A DNA stretch of 64,000 nucleotides from Chitinophagaceae bacterium (GCA_019638595.1 JAHBTJ010000004.1:248001-312000), one strand, 5' to 3'; shown: positions 8,675-18,472, numbered from the stretch's first letter. Numbers and translations: made by a program. The notes: generated from the letters alone by a model not told the origin.

Positions 8675-9245
8675 TGTAAATTTTCTGCAAGGTAAGGCTA
8701 AAGCCGATAGTATGAATATGCAGCTCCATACTATCCGAAGCAAGATTTTCGAAAATCCAGGAATGGTCGTGCTGGCGGCGGGCAACAATGATATACCTCT
8801 TTATGGAATTGATCATAATATATTCCTGCAGCGAAGGAATTTCCCTGTAAAAAAAGAATTTGCGCCCCTTGTCAACCCCGCTGGTGGATGGAGAAAGAAT
8901 TTCTATAATAACGGAAGGATTAAGCAGGGTGTCAAACTGGTTATCTTCCAGTTGGGGTTCGCCGCAAACAATCGTTACATCAGGGTACATATAAGCATCC
9001 GATGACGGTGTGCTGACACGCATATTGGATGGTAATACCCTGCAATGCCTGCCCTCCAAAAAAGAAAACAAATTTCCTACGAGATTGGCTTCAATCATAT
9101 TGTGTTTCAGACTTGCGCCCGACATGGCATATATATGCCCGTCGTAATACTCATTTTTATGTTCAGATGATCTTTCTGCTTCAAGATATTCCGATGGCGA
9201 AATATAATTGTATTTGGGAGCAGGTTCTTTAACTTCATTTTCCAT
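8658..9245 (-). CDS. Uma2-family PD-(D/E)XK endonuclease-like protein
   Basis: A 195-residue protein of the Uma2 (DUF820) family, restriction-endonuclease-like proteins that are abundant in cyanobacteria and some Bacteroidota and have no proven cellular role. Visible core: early ISPSEYLEAE and YYDGHIYAMSGAS, then YPDVTIVCGE (core Asp), VIIEILSPST (core Glu) and DKGRKFFFYREIPSLQEY. These are the usual nuclease-fold residues and are intact. Its 3' end overlaps the cinA start by 17 bp. A second, clearly diverged Uma2 gene lies at 24595. The ATG at 9245 gives the normal family start. Confidence 0.85.
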   Translation of the reverse strand: MENEVKEPAPKYNYISPSEYLEAERSSEHKNEYYDGHIYAMSGASLKHNMIEANLVGNLFSFLEGRHCRVLPSNMRVSTPSSDAYMYPDVTIVCGEPQLEDNQFDTLLNPSVIIEILSPSTSGVDKGRKFFFYREIPSLQEYIMINSIKRYIIVARRQHDHSWIFENLASDSMELHIHTIGFSLTLQKIYNGTGI

Positions 9246-9293
9246 ACTTTAAATTTACATTATTTCCCTGATTGATTAAAATAACTATTACCG

Positions 9294-10697
9294 ATGATTA
9301 CATTCAGGCATTTCTGCTTACATATATCCTTATTCTTTGTCTATAGCGTTCTATCCATTCAAAAAAGTAATAGCCAAAACGTTGCATTACAATTAAAAAA
9401 CGCTTTTGCCGCGTTTGAAAAAGACCCTCAGCTTACTTATGCCCTCAGCTCATTATATGTAACAGAGGCCGGCACGGGAAGTGTTGTTTTTGAAAAAAAT
9501 GCCTTCCTGGGACTGGCGCCCGCCTCTACCCAAAAAATAATTACCAGTGTTAGCGCTTTGGAACTACTGGGAAGATCGTACCGGTATAAAACCAGCTTTA
9601 TTGTAACGCCGGAATGCAGATCATTGAATATTATACCTTCCGGAGATCCAACTTTTGGGAGCGAGAGATGGGAAGCTACCCGCGCCGCTGCAGTAAAGCA
9701 ACAACTGGTTTCATTTCTTCGCCCTTTACTCGGAGATTTTGACAGCATCCGGATTAATAATGCCGGATGGGATCCGCAAAATATCCCCGACGGCTGGATG
9801 TGGCAGGATATAGCTAACTATTATGGCGCCGGCGCCGGCTCACTGAACTGGCGCGAAAACCAGTTTGATATTATACTTATATCCGGCAAAAAAACAGGCG
9901 ATCCTGTGAGGATAGCGATAACCTCCCCCGTTCTTTACGAATATGATATACAATCGCTGGCAACTTCGGCGCATGCAGGGAGCGGGGATAATGCCTATGT
10001 TTATTTTCCGGTGGATGGAAGCAGGAAAGCTGTTATTACAGGAACCATACCGGTAAATGAAAACAGCTTTGTTATATCCGGGGCTTTACCAAACGCGCTA
10101 AGGCAATTTATGGGCGAGTTGAATGACCTGCTCAAAGAAAGCCGGCTTACGGGCAATGATATTCCTTATATAGTATCCGATTCAGCATACAAAACACCCC
10201 AACACCCTCATTCGCTGGCGTTCTATTCTCCCCCACTCGATTCCATTATTTACTGGTTCAACAGGAAAAGCATTAACCTGTACGGAGAAGCGCTTGTAAA
10301 AACACTTGCCTATCAAAAATATGCGTATGCTTCTACCGATAGTGGCATTTCAGTTATAAAAAGCCTGTGGAAAAATAAGGGATTAGATCCGCTGGAATTG
10401 AATATGACGGATGGCTCCGGATTATCGCCGCTTAACAGGGTTACAACCCATGCCCAGGTTCAGATACTGCAATATGCCCGGAAACAGCCCTGGTTTGCTT
10501 CTTTTTACCAGTCATTACCGGAATACAATGGAATGAAAATGAAAAGCGGAACTATACGGAATGTAAAAGGGTTTTGCGGCTATCACAAATCAAAAACCGG
10601 GAAGGAATATGTGTTTTCGTTCCTGGTGAACAACTACAACGGATCGTCGGCCGCATTGGTAAGAAAAATGTATAAAGTGCTTGATAATTTAAAATAA
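9294..10697 (+). CDS. dacB: D-alanyl-D-alanine carboxypeptidase/endopeptidase (PBP4, peptidase S13)
   Basis: A 467-residue penicillin-binding protein of the S13 class that trims or cleaves peptidoglycan peptide cross-links in the periplasm. A signal peptide covers about residues 1-27. Catalytic elements: the SxxK motif STQK (Ser78, Lys81) in APASTQKI; DGSGLSPLN as the second motif; and MKSGT as the KTG-like third motif. The long region between motif 1 and motif 2 corresponds to the extra domains of PBP4. Length matches E. coli DacB. It is divergent from the Uma2 gene (48 bp gap) and convergent with DoxX (11 bp between stops). Confidence 0.9.
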   Translation: MITFRHFCLHISLFFVYSVLSIQKSNSQNVALQLKNAFAAFEKDPQLTYALSSLYVTEAGTGSVVFEKNAFLGLAPASTQKIITSVSALELLGRSYRYKTSFIVTPECRSLNIIPSGDPTFGSERWEATRAAAVKQQLVSFLRPLLGDFDSIRINNAGWDPQNIPDGWMWQDIANYYGAGAGSLNWRENQFDIILISGKKTGDPVRIAITSPVLYEYDIQSLATSAHAGSGDNAYVYFPVDGSRKAVITGTIPVNENSFVISGALPNALRQFMGELNDLLKESRLTGNDIPYIVSDSAYKTPQHPHSLAFYSPPLDSIIYWFNRKSINLYGEALVKTLAYQKYAYASTDSGISVIKSLWKNKGLDPLELNMTDGSGLSPLNRVTTHAQVQILQYARKQPWFASFYQSLPEYNGMKMKSGTIRNVKGFCGYHKSKTGKEYVFSFLVNNYNGSSAALVRKMYKVLDNLK

Positions 10698-10708
10698 GCC
10701 GGCCGGGT

Positions 10709-11116
10709 TTATTTTCCCATCAGCCCGTCTACGCTCGCTTTGCCGGGGCCTACCAGTAAAATGGCTAGAAACCCTGCCAGGTATAGCCCGGCTTTTTCGC
10801 CCGCGCCAAAAAGCTCGGCATTGTGCGCCTTAAAAAAAGCCATGCTCATGGCAATGATCAGCGGTATTACGGTAAATCGTGTAAACAGTCCTATTATAAG
10901 GAACATAGCGCAAAAAAACTCCGCAAAAATTGCCATGGATAGCGAAACTGTGCTGCCAAGCCCCAGGAAATTCATGAAAGTATTTTTTTTCTCACTGAAA
11001 TGAACCAGCTTATCGTAGCCATGTGGCAGCATCATTAAGCCCAAAGCTACTCTTAATATAAATAAAGCGGTGTTAAAAGCCCAATCTGTATAATTGGTAG
11101 AAAGCAGTCTTTTCAT
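10709..11116 (-). CDS. DoxX-family membrane protein
   Basis: A 135-residue membrane protein with four hydrophobic segments and the family hallmark LRVALGLMMLPHGYDKLVHF, followed by NFLGLG and FAEFFCAMFLIIGLFTRF. DoxX/YphA-type proteins are small quinone-linked or structural membrane proteins whose function in most bacteria is unsettled. ATG 11116 (MKRLLSTNYTDW) is preferred; the frame runs 27 codons further up but that extension is basic and non-conserved in style. It is transcribed alone, convergent with dacB and divergent from the TPR gene. Confidence 0.82.
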   Translation of the reverse strand: MKRLLSTNYTDWAFNTALFILRVALGLMMLPHGYDKLVHFSEKKNTFMNFLGLGSTVSLSMAIFAEFFCAMFLIIGLFTRFTVIPLIIAMSMAFFKAHNAELFGAGEKAGLYLAGFLAILLVGPGKASVDGLMGK

Positions 11117-11309
11117 TGTTGAAATTTCTGGTGCAAATGTAAGCGATACGAACCTTTTATCCACATGTGTTTTGGAATGGTTATTGCAAAACGGCATAAC
11201 AGTACCTTAGCGCTTAATTTTACTTTAAGAAAATCGTAACAAAAGACGGTTGATCTTCGTGTAATCTGCCTGAAATGGCAACGTGTACGATTAACCACTA
11301 CAATTATTT

Positions 11310-14300
11310 ATGCAAATACGATCTGTGTTAATTATCGGCTTTACCTGCATTGTATGCGGCGCGTTTGCGCAGCAAACCAGGATATTTGTTGATCCCCAGG
11401 CATCTTACAAGCAAGCCAAAGCTTTTTTTCAAAACGACCAGTTTAGCCTGGCTTACCCGGTTTTCAGGGAGTTGGAACGCTCCATGCGTTCAACCGATAA
11501 AACCAATAATGCATTGGTGCACGACGACGTGCACTTTTACACTATAGCCTGCGGGTTACAGCAAAATGAAACTTTTGCGGCTGAAGAAGCAAGAAATTTT
11601 GTGGAGGTTAATTCCAATCCCTCATTAAGGGAAAGACTGAGCTTTTACCTGGCAGAATATTATTTCCGCCAGAATAATATGAAGGAAGCGCTCAGCTATT
11701 ATGAAAGAACAAATTCGGGTAACCTCAGCAACCGGCAGGTGGCAGATATGAAGTTTCACCAGGGCTATGCCTATTTTACTTTACAGCAGTTCGACAAGGC
11801 AAAACCGCTTTTAGAAACGATTGCCAAAGCACCTGATGACCCTAACTACAAAGACGCCAACTATTACTACGGTATCATCGCTTATTCGCGAAGCAATTAC
11901 CGCGACGCGCAGGCTGCTTTTCAGAAAGTAGAGAACGAGCCGGCTTATAAAAGCGTGGTTCCTTTTTATGTAGCCAATATATATTATGTGCAGGGCGAAA
12001 AGCAAAAGGCGCTTGAATATGGCGAAGCCGCGCTTAAGAAAAACAGCGGATACTATGATGTGCCTATGAAAGAGCTGGTGGGGCATGCGTTGTTTGAAAA
12101 GGGAGAGTATGCTAAAGCGTTGCCTTACCTGGAGGAATATGTAAACAAAACGCCCAAAGTAAGCCGTGAAACATTGTATGAGCTCAGCTATTGTTATTAC
12201 CAGGCAAACAAGCTGGACAAAGCTGTTGAGGGCTTAAAGCAACTGAGTGGCGGGCAGGACTCTCTGAGTCAGAATGCTATGTATATACTGGGAGACGCTT
12301 ATTTAAAACTGGGGCAAAAAGCCAATGCGAGGAACGCTTTTTCTTTTTGCGCTGCTAATAATATCAATCCCGGGCAAAAGGAAGTTTCTTCTTTTAACTA
12401 TGCCAAGCTTTCTTATGAATTGGGGTTCCAGGACATAGCGCTTACAGAATTTAGAAAATTCCTGCAGGATTATCCCAATTCGGTTTACCAAAAGGAAGCG
12501 GCAGAAATTTCTGCGGGGTTACTGGCCAATACCAATAATTACCGCGAAGCGCTGGATATACTGGAAAAGCTGCAATCTCCGTCGGAAAATGTTAAGAAGA
12601 TGCTTCCCAAAGTGCTGTATGGCCGCGCGATGGAATTGATCAACGACCAGGATTTGAACGGGGCAAAGGTTGTGCTCGACCGGGCGTTGAAAGATCCTGA
12701 TAATGCTTCCGTATTGCCGATGATCAACTTCTGGCAGGGAGAAATAGCTTATCGCCAAAACCGGCTGGATGACGCCATCCGCTTTTACAGCAACTATATA
12801 AATAGCCCGGGATATTCAAATGGGGAAGTGAATGTTAGCAATGCAAAATACAATCTTGGTTATTGCTACTACCGTAAAGAAAACTATAAACAGGCATTGC
12901 CGTTCTTTGAACAGGTGGTAAAAACTCCTGTTTTAAATTCGAAACTCGTAGACCAGGATGCTTACCTCAGGGCGGCCGATTGCTATTTTATGAATAAGGA
13001 TTTTTCGAAGGCAAGGTCAATGTATGGTACTGTGATCAGCTATTCGTGGTCTGCAGCAGATTATGCAACTTACCAAACCGCTATGATAGCGGGAGTAAAC
13101 AGCAGCAACGAAAAAATTAACCTGATGAAAGGGTTTGATAAAAAATTTCCCGGTTCATCGCTAATACCCGACGCCAATCTTGAAATCGCTAAAACATATC
13201 TTGCAGATGAACGGTACAGGGAAGCCATTCCTTATTTGAATAATGTTGTTGCAGCCCCGGCTGCCGGTAACCTTAAGCCGGAGGCTCAATTAAAGCTGGG
13301 GTTAAGCTATTATAACCTGGATAATAACACGGAAGCGCTCGATCAGTTTAGAAAGCTCGTTTCTCAATACCCCAATTCTGTTGAAGCCAGCGAGGCTATT
13401 GACAATATAAAAGCCATTTACAGCGCTGAAGGCAGAACCGGCGAATACGTTGATTTTATGAGAAGTATAGGCAGATCGGTAACCGTGAATGAAGAAGACA
13501 ACCTTACCTACAAAGCCGCCGAAAATAAATACATTGATAAAGATTACAATGCGGCGCTTACAGGATTTAATAATTATCTTACCAAATTCCCCGACGGGCA
13601 AAATGCGCTGGATGCGTGGTTTTTGAAAAGTGAGATCTATAATATTCGCAAAGACTGGAAAAACGCGGCGCCGGGTTACGCGGAAGTAGCGGAAAGAGGA
13701 CCCAGCAAATATGCGGAAAGAGCTGCATCGCAGGCGGGGAGAATATATTATTTTGAACTGCAGCAGTATGACAAAGCGGAATTGTATTTTTCGAAGCTGA
13801 AAGATCTGGCCGCTGGCGGAGAAAACAGGTTGGAGGCGATGAGAGGTTTGCTGCGTAGCCAGTACCAGCAAAAAAAGTGGGAAGACGCAGTATCGAACGC
13901 ACAGGAACTCCTGAAAGAGAAAAACACCAGCGTTGACGATAAAGTATTGGCGTATATGGTTACCGCACGGACGCAGCAAAATCAAAAAAGCTATAGCGAA
14001 GCCATTCAGAATTTCAGGAGCGTGGTAAACATCAATAAGGCTTCGTTTGCTGCCGAAGCGAGATATGAAATAGCCTATTGCTATTTCCTGCTCAACGATC
14101 TTAAAAATGCCGACAAAGCAGCTTTTGAAACAATAAACAAATCGGGATCTTACGATTACTGGATTACCAGGGCGTATATATTACTGGGAGATATATTCCT
14201 GAAAGAAAAAGATTACTTCAATGCGAAAGCTACCCTGCAAAGTGTAGTAGACAATAGTAAAATAACAGAGCTCAAAAATGAAGCAGCAGAAAAATTAAAG

Positions 14301-14345
14301 ACTGTTACCAACGAAGAAAAAAATGACAGTAAAATAGGCGGTTAG
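11310..14345 (+). CDS. Large exported tetratricopeptide-repeat protein
   Basis: A 1011-residue protein with a signal peptide (residues 1-20, ending GAFA before QQTR) and essentially continuous TPR-like helix pairs to the end. Repeated units such as LSFYLAEYYFRQNNMKEALS, DAYLKLGQKANARNAF and YNLGYCYYRKENYKQALPFF show the TPR pattern (small/aromatic residues near 8, 20, 24, 27). There is no catalytic domain. Such proteins scaffold periplasmic or outer-membrane complexes; CpoB/YbgF-like TPRs are distant analogues. The outer-membrane barrel gene starts 39 bp behind its stop on the same strand, so the two are very likely one operon acting at the outer membrane. Confidence 0.88.
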   Translation: MQIRSVLIIGFTCIVCGAFAQQTRIFVDPQASYKQAKAFFQNDQFSLAYPVFRELERSMRSTDKTNNALVHDDVHFYTIACGLQQNETFAAEEARNFVEVNSNPSLRERLSFYLAEYYFRQNNMKEALSYYERTNSGNLSNRQVADMKFHQGYAYFTLQQFDKAKPLLETIAKAPDDPNYKDANYYYGIIAYSRSNYRDAQAAFQKVENEPAYKSVVPFYVANIYYVQGEKQKALEYGEAALKKNSGYYDVPMKELVGHALFEKGEYAKALPYLEEYVNKTPKVSRETLYELSYCYYQANKLDKAVEGLKQLSGGQDSLSQNAMYILGDAYLKLGQKANARNAFSFCAANNINPGQKEVSSFNYAKLSYELGFQDIALTEFRKFLQDYPNSVYQKEAAEISAGLLANTNNYREALDILEKLQSPSENVKKMLPKVLYGRAMELINDQDLNGAKVVLDRALKDPDNASVLPMINFWQGEIAYRQNRLDDAIRFYSNYINSPGYSNGEVNVSNAKYNLGYCYYRKENYKQALPFFEQVVKTPVLNSKLVDQDAYLRAADCYFMNKDFSKARSMYGTVISYSWSAADYATYQTAMIAGVNSSNEKINLMKGFDKKFPGSSLIPDANLEIAKTYLADERYREAIPYLNNVVAAPAAGNLKPEAQLKLGLSYYNLDNNTEALDQFRKLVSQYPNSVEASEAIDNIKAIYSAEGRTGEYVDFMRSIGRSVTVNEEDNLTYKAAENKYIDKDYNAALTGFNNYLTKFPDGQNALDAWFLKSEIYNIRKDWKNAAPGYAEVAERGPSKYAERAASQAGRIYYFELQQYDKAELYFSKLKDLAAGGENRLEAMRGLLRSQYQQKKWEDAVSNAQELLKEKNTSVDDKVLAYMVTARTQQNQKSYSEAIQNFRSVVNINKASFAAEARYEIAYCYFLLNDLKNADKAAFETINKSGSYDYWITRAYILLGDIFLKEKDYFNAKATLQSVVDNSKITELKNEAAEKLKTVTNEEKNDSKIGG

Positions 14346-14384
14346 TCCATCAGCCTTCATTTTAACGCACAAAAAGCTATTACA

Positions 14385-16037
14385 ATGCAACGCACATCCA
14401 TTTCATTGATCATATTTTTCCTGGCTGTAATTACATTTTCTGCTACCAGTTCGCAGGCTCAGGATCCCGGAAAGAAGCAGACTATTGATATTACCTCTTC
14501 TTTTAAGCCGGAGTTAAAGCCGGCAGCTAAAATTAATTTTGACGCTGCACCCCCCGTACCGGATTCCAGCAAACCAAAATTTAGTTACAAAATACCCGTT
14601 ACCAGCCTATCGAGGGTCTATCAGCCATTATCTATCAGCCCGCTTGCGCTCAATATAGATTCTACCCGCAAATGGGCCGCCAGCAATTTTGTAAAACTCG
14701 GGTATGGTAATTATCAAACTCCTTTTGCCCAGGCAGGACTTACTTTTACCAATGGCACTCATTCAACATTAAATATACTGGGCAACTTCATTGCTTCCAA
14801 AGGTTCCGCCATTGAGCACCAAAGCTATGGAAAGGCAGGCGCCAGCGCCTATGGAAGTACAACCACAGCGGGAAAGCAGGAAATATACGGGAAGCTATCG
14901 TTTGATCATGATCTGTACTATTTGTACGGCTACGATCACGGAATGTATAATTATTCAAAAAGTGCATTGCGCCAAAGATTTTTAAGCTTTGATGCAAATG
15001 TGGGCTTTCGCAATACCGAGCCAACAGAATTCGGGCTTAAATATCATCCCGATGTAAAGCTTAATTTCTTTAACGATAATCATAACGCCAGGGAGTTTAA
15101 CGGTGTGGCAAATTTGCCGTTACAAAAATCAATTGGCGATGCACTTACTATCAAGCTCGGGGTGAATGCCGATTATACCCAGCTTTCCAAAAAAGGCGTA
15201 TCGGCTATCAACAATACAGTGGTAACAATACCACTGGGCCTGCAGTTTAAAAACGAAGCGGTGAATATCCATGGCGGAGTGATCCCATCGTGGGACAACT
15301 CAGATTTTAAATTATTGCCTGATTTAATGGCTGATTTTAAGCTGGGGGGAGACGAACTGATCGTTCAATTGGGATGGTTGATGCATTACGACAAAGGATC
15401 TTATAAAAGATTTGCTTCTATCAATCCTTATATAAGCCAGCCGAACTTTTTATTCAATACCCGCGTTAACGAAACCTATGGCGGTATAAAAGGTACCTTC
15501 CTTGAGCGCTTTTTTTACAACATTAAAGTAGGATTATCGCAGTTCTATAATATGCCATTATTTGTAAACGATACTATTCTTTTCAGCGACGGCAAAAATT
15601 TTTCAATTTTGAGGGAGGAAAAACTGAACGCTTTTCAGATGCACGGAGGGGCAGGGGTTGTGCAGGCGGAAGATTTTTCATTGACCGCGAAGTTTGACTG
15701 GTTGCTTTTCAACAAACAAAAAACATATGCCGAGCCATGGGGTATTATTCCCCGGGAGCTCACCATGGCTATGCGCTGGAAGCTATTGAAAGACCTATGG
15801 GTAAAAAGCGACCTGTTCTTTTTTGAAGGTGCTAAATACAGGCAGGTTAATGGAAATACAGACCATGCCACCAACCCGGTTGATATGAATGCGGGGCTGG
15901 AATTCAGGGTAACAAAACAGTTTAATTTATGGGTTCAGGCCAACAATATATTCAACAATAAGTACCAACGCTGGCATCAATACCAGGTGTATGGGTTTAA
16001 CATCCTGGGAGGTATCGTATTTAATTTTTCCAAGTAA
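14385..16037 (+). CDS. Outer-membrane beta-barrel protein (TonB-receptor-like, no plug)
   Basis: A 550-residue protein with a signal peptide (about 1-25, ending SSQAQ before DPG), a short Pro-rich periplasmic segment (ITSSFKPELKPAAKI) and then about 450 residues of alternating amphipathic beta strands with many aromatic residues. The last strands (LWVQANNIFNNKYQRWHQYQ and the final GGIVFNFSK) look like the C-terminal girdle of TonB-dependent receptors, but no plug domain or TonB box is visible. This suits a barrel that works as a channel or anchor and not as an active receptor. It follows the TPR gene by 39 bp and is probably its partner. Next gene: 83 bp downstream. Confidence 0.8.
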   Translation: MQRTSISLIIFFLAVITFSATSSQAQDPGKKQTIDITSSFKPELKPAAKINFDAAPPVPDSSKPKFSYKIPVTSLSRVYQPLSISPLALNIDSTRKWAASNFVKLGYGNYQTPFAQAGLTFTNGTHSTLNILGNFIASKGSAIEHQSYGKAGASAYGSTTTAGKQEIYGKLSFDHDLYYLYGYDHGMYNYSKSALRQRFLSFDANVGFRNTEPTEFGLKYHPDVKLNFFNDNHNAREFNGVANLPLQKSIGDALTIKLGVNADYTQLSKKGVSAINNTVVTIPLGLQFKNEAVNIHGGVIPSWDNSDFKLLPDLMADFKLGGDELIVQLGWLMHYDKGSYKRFASINPYISQPNFLFNTRVNETYGGIKGTFLERFFYNIKVGLSQFYNMPLFVNDTILFSDGKNFSILREEKLNAFQMHGGAGVVQAEDFSLTAKFDWLLFNKQKTYAEPWGIIPRELTMAMRWKLLKDLWVKSDLFFFEGAKYRQVNGNTDHATNPVDMNAGLEFRVTKQFNLWVQANNIFNNKYQRWHQYQVYGFNILGGIVFNFSK

Positions 16038-16120
16038 ACATCAGAAGTACGGTCGTTGAGAGCTAATTGTATAAAAACAATTACCTTTAACGGCATATAA
16101 TATCTATACTTACAGGTAAT

Positions 16121-16777
16121 ATGTTCAACATTTTATACCAGTACCTCATTCAGCAAAAATCGTTAAGCCTTCCCGGACTTGGCACACTGCAGTTGCAACA
16201 TATTCCCGCTATTAGTAACTTTTCCGATCATATTATAGAGCCGCCTGCGCAAAAGGTCACTTTTGATGACATGTACGACTCTCCCAATAAGAACCTTTTT
16301 CAATATGTAAGCGCTCAGTTAAAGATAGAAGAATGGGAAGCTATTAAAAAGATCAACGATTTTTCCTTCGATCTGAAAAATGAATTGAAGCATGGAAACG
16401 AAATAATATGGGATAAGGTAGGAGTGCTAAAGGCAGATTTAAGCGGAGCCGTGCTACTGGATAATAGAACCATTACCTATGATTATATCCAGTCAGTTGC
16501 TGCAAAACGCATTATCAGAACCAATACCAGTCATACAATTTTGAGAGGCGACAGGGAAGTTAGTGAAAGCTTTCTGCAATCGCCTGCCACCGGTGTTGTG
16601 GCGGATGTAGCAGCCGATTATCGCCAAAGGAAAAAATGGCTGTTGTGGTCGCTGGTGTTTGTTGTTATAGCCTTATCAATACTCGTAATTCACTTTTATA
16701 CCCGGGGAACCGGCATACACAGCCTGTTCAATATTCAAAAAATATCTCCTAAAGAAGCTCCTGCTATTTATAAATAG
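16121..16777 (+). CDS. Probable HU-CCDC81-like DNA-binding protein with one membrane helix
   Basis: A 218-residue protein. The start, LIQQKSLSLPGLGTLQLQHIPA, resembles the first HU-CCDC81 repeat of Bacteroidota proteins (typically ...VIVPGLGAF...), and a second similar unit follows near 95-130 (NELKHGNEIIWDKVGVLKAD). One hydrophobic helix lies at about 173-192 after the basic RQRKKW, leaving a short 25-residue tail. The usual SPOR domain of HU-CCDC81-SPOR proteins, which binds septal peptidoglycan, is missing, so this may be a truncated relative. The likely role is membrane-linked DNA binding; this is an inference from weak similarity. It converges on the DUF4339 gene with 15 bp between them. 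Confidence 0.6.
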   Translation: MFNILYQYLIQQKSLSLPGLGTLQLQHIPAISNFSDHIIEPPAQKVTFDDMYDSPNKNLFQYVSAQLKIEEWEAIKKINDFSFDLKNELKHGNEIIWDKVGVLKADLSGAVLLDNRTITYDYIQSVAAKRIIRTNTSHTILRGDREVSESFLQSPATGVVADVAADYRQRKKWLLWSLVFVVIALSILVIHFYTRGTGIHSLFNIQKISPKEAPAIYK

Positions 16778-16792
16778 GTTATTGTATTAATA

Positions 16793-17455
16793 CTAATACT
16801 GGTATCCGGTAGTTAATAATAAATAAATGACTGCCAGTAAAGAGGCTGCTCCTATCGCAAGCACTATCATTTCGAGCTTATTACCAGTATGGGGATGGGC
16901 GTGCAGCACCGGCTGATTAAAATAGCTGCTTTTAAAGATTGGTGCTTCATTCAAAACAGAAACGGAAGAAGGATTATCTTCCGGCACCTCCACCTTCATC
17001 ATATTTCTTACATCTTCGGCAGAAGGTATATTCGTAGTATCTTTCTCTCTTACCTGCACTTTTAAAACATTAGGCTGAGATGCTGATTTAATTGTTTTTA
17101 TCTCAATATGGTTAATTGTTGGCCGGAGCGCAACAACGTGCGTACCGATGTTTTGCACAGGTATTATTTTCGCGGCGTTTTCTTTGCTTTCTCTTTTTAC
17201 TACAGGCAACACCCTCGCCAGGTCATCTACATCAACAGTTATATGAGTTAGTTCCCGTCCTATAGGTTCAACGCTGATCTCTTCCAGCGGAGGGGCAAAA
17301 GCTGCCAGTTCACTTATTTCCGAAGGATACTTCCAGGAAAAGCTTTTGTTTTCAATCCAAACAAGATCATATGCTCTTAAGCCTATCGCCCGCAACTCAT
17401 CAAGCGTATAAGGACCAGATTGAGCATTGTTCCGTAATAATAAATATTCTTTCAT
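16793..17455 (-). CDS. GYF_2 (DUF4339) domain membrane protein, copy 1
   Basis: A 220-residue protein. Residues 1-50 form a GYF_2/DUF4339 domain: MKEYLLLRNNAQSGPYTLDE, then YDLVWIEN and SWKYPSEI. A long polar linker (about 55-190) follows, then a single membrane helix near the C-terminus (about 192-215), leaving the domain in the cytoplasm in the tail-anchored style. GYF_2 domains are thought to bind proline-rich peptides. ATG 17455 is chosen because it begins the domain; the frame extends nine codons up without conserved sequence. A paralogue with the same architecture lies just upstream at 17680-18330. The pair is a local duplication whose linkers have diverged. Confidence 0.78.
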   Translation of the reverse strand: MKEYLLLRNNAQSGPYTLDELRAIGLRAYDLVWIENKSFSWKYPSEISELAAFAPPLEEISVEPIGRELTHITVDVDDLARVLPVVKRESKENAAKIIPVQNIGTHVVALRPTINHIEIKTIKSASQPNVLKVQVREKDTTNIPSAEDVRNMMKVEVPEDNPSSVSVLNEAPIFKSSYFNQPVLHAHPHTGNKLEMIVLAIGAASLLAVIYLLLTTGYQY

Positions 17456-17639
17456 GAACAAATAATTTGACGAACAGTTCAAACGAATATTTCAAAGGAA
17501 CGGATACTACATGCTGTTCAAAGGAGAATGGAATTAGAGATTATATTGAGTTGCGACTGGTTGAAACAAAGGTTTGGATCCGGATGAAAAGAGATAAAGT
17601 TTACCCTGATAGTAAACTTTCTGTAAGTTAGCATATAAA

Positions 17640-17663
17640 AGCGCAACTTTTTAAGGTTGCGCT
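17640..17663 (-). terminator. Intrinsic terminator behind the second GYF_2 gene
   Basis: A perfect 8-bp stem (17640-17647 with 17656-17663, AGCGCAAC/GTTGCGCT), extendable by A-T pairs inside, is followed on the minus strand by TTTTATA. It lies 17 bp past the stop of the gene at 17680-18330, separating the two paralogues. Confidence 0.7.
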
Positions 17664-17679
17664 AAGTTTTTCAATTTTT

Positions 17680-18330
17680 TTACATTTTAAGATGCATAAA
17701 GGCTGCGGTTATCACAGTTATCCATCCCGCTATTCCCGCAATATTTTTCTTTTTCCTGGAAAAGCGGGGCGCTTTTTTGCGTTTAGGCATTACCGGTATT
17801 TCAATGGTTGAAGTAAACACGCTTGCGTCAGCGGCTACTTCCGGTACATCAATCACCTGGGGAGCGCCCAATATTGTATACTCAAACGATTGATTGAGCA
17901 GGTGTTTTACTTCGGTCAATGCCTGTTCTGCAATTGCTTCTTCTGCTTTATCGTGATATTTAATTGAATCGTCGGCTATTTTGTGATCCTGCGCCATTAT
18001 CAGATACTCATAGCCGGCCGGTACATCTGCCAGCCATGCGTCTGGCTGATTGATAAATGATATATTTTTTGATTTGAAGCCCATTTCTTTAATATACAAC
18101 TGGAAATAAATCATTTGCTTTTCCTTCCTGCTGTTCACCTTAGTTCCTTCGGTAATTTCAGCCTGTGGCGCAAAGTGTTGAAACTCCCTCATTTCCGATG
18201 GATATTTCCAAACGGTACTCTCTCCCTCTATCCAGATCAAGTCAAACTTTTTAAGCGTCATTTTTTTCAAACTTTCTGCGGTGTAAGGCCCCGATTGTTG
18301 GTTGTCCCTGAGTAATAAGTAAGCTTTCAT
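17680..18330 (-). CDS. GYF_2 (DUF4339) domain membrane protein, copy 2
   Basis: A 216-residue paralogue of the neighbouring gene. The first 50 residues (MKAYLLLRDNQQSGPYTAES, then FDLIWIEG and VWKYPSEM) match copy 1 closely. Residues about 75-165 form an extra, partly helical region absent from copy 1 (IYFQLYIKEMGFKSKN and AWLADVPAGYEYL). A basic stretch (RKRKKAPRFSRKKK-like) precedes one C-terminal membrane helix. The basic run before the helix suggests the N-terminal domain stays in the cytoplasm. The gene ends before a clear terminator, so the two copies are separate transcripts. Function is unknown. Confidence 0.78.
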   Translation of the reverse strand: MKAYLLLRDNQQSGPYTAESLKKMTLKKFDLIWIEGESTVWKYPSEMREFQHFAPQAEITEGTKVNSRKEKQMIYFQLYIKEMGFKSKNISFINQPDAWLADVPAGYEYLIMAQDHKIADDSIKYHDKAEEAIAEQALTEVKHLLNQSFEYTILGAPQVIDVPEVAADASVFTSTIEIPVMPKRKKAPRFSRKKKNIAGIAGWITVITAAFMHLKM

Positions 18331-18472
18331 AATTTTTAGGTCGGCTTTTTTTTAAAAGATATGGATTGCTCTTTTGAATTATCTGCCGTGAAGATACATA
18401 CGATTAAAGTCGGCGAAAAGTGGTAATCGCCGAAATCACCGTATAATTCGATAAATGGAAACACTGATTGAT

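Noticed and set aside
13302..13985. Long minus-strand frame (227 codons) inside the TPR gene
   Set aside because: It is antisense to clear TPR coding sequence, has no motif and a skewed Arg/Phe/Val composition typical of a shadow frame.
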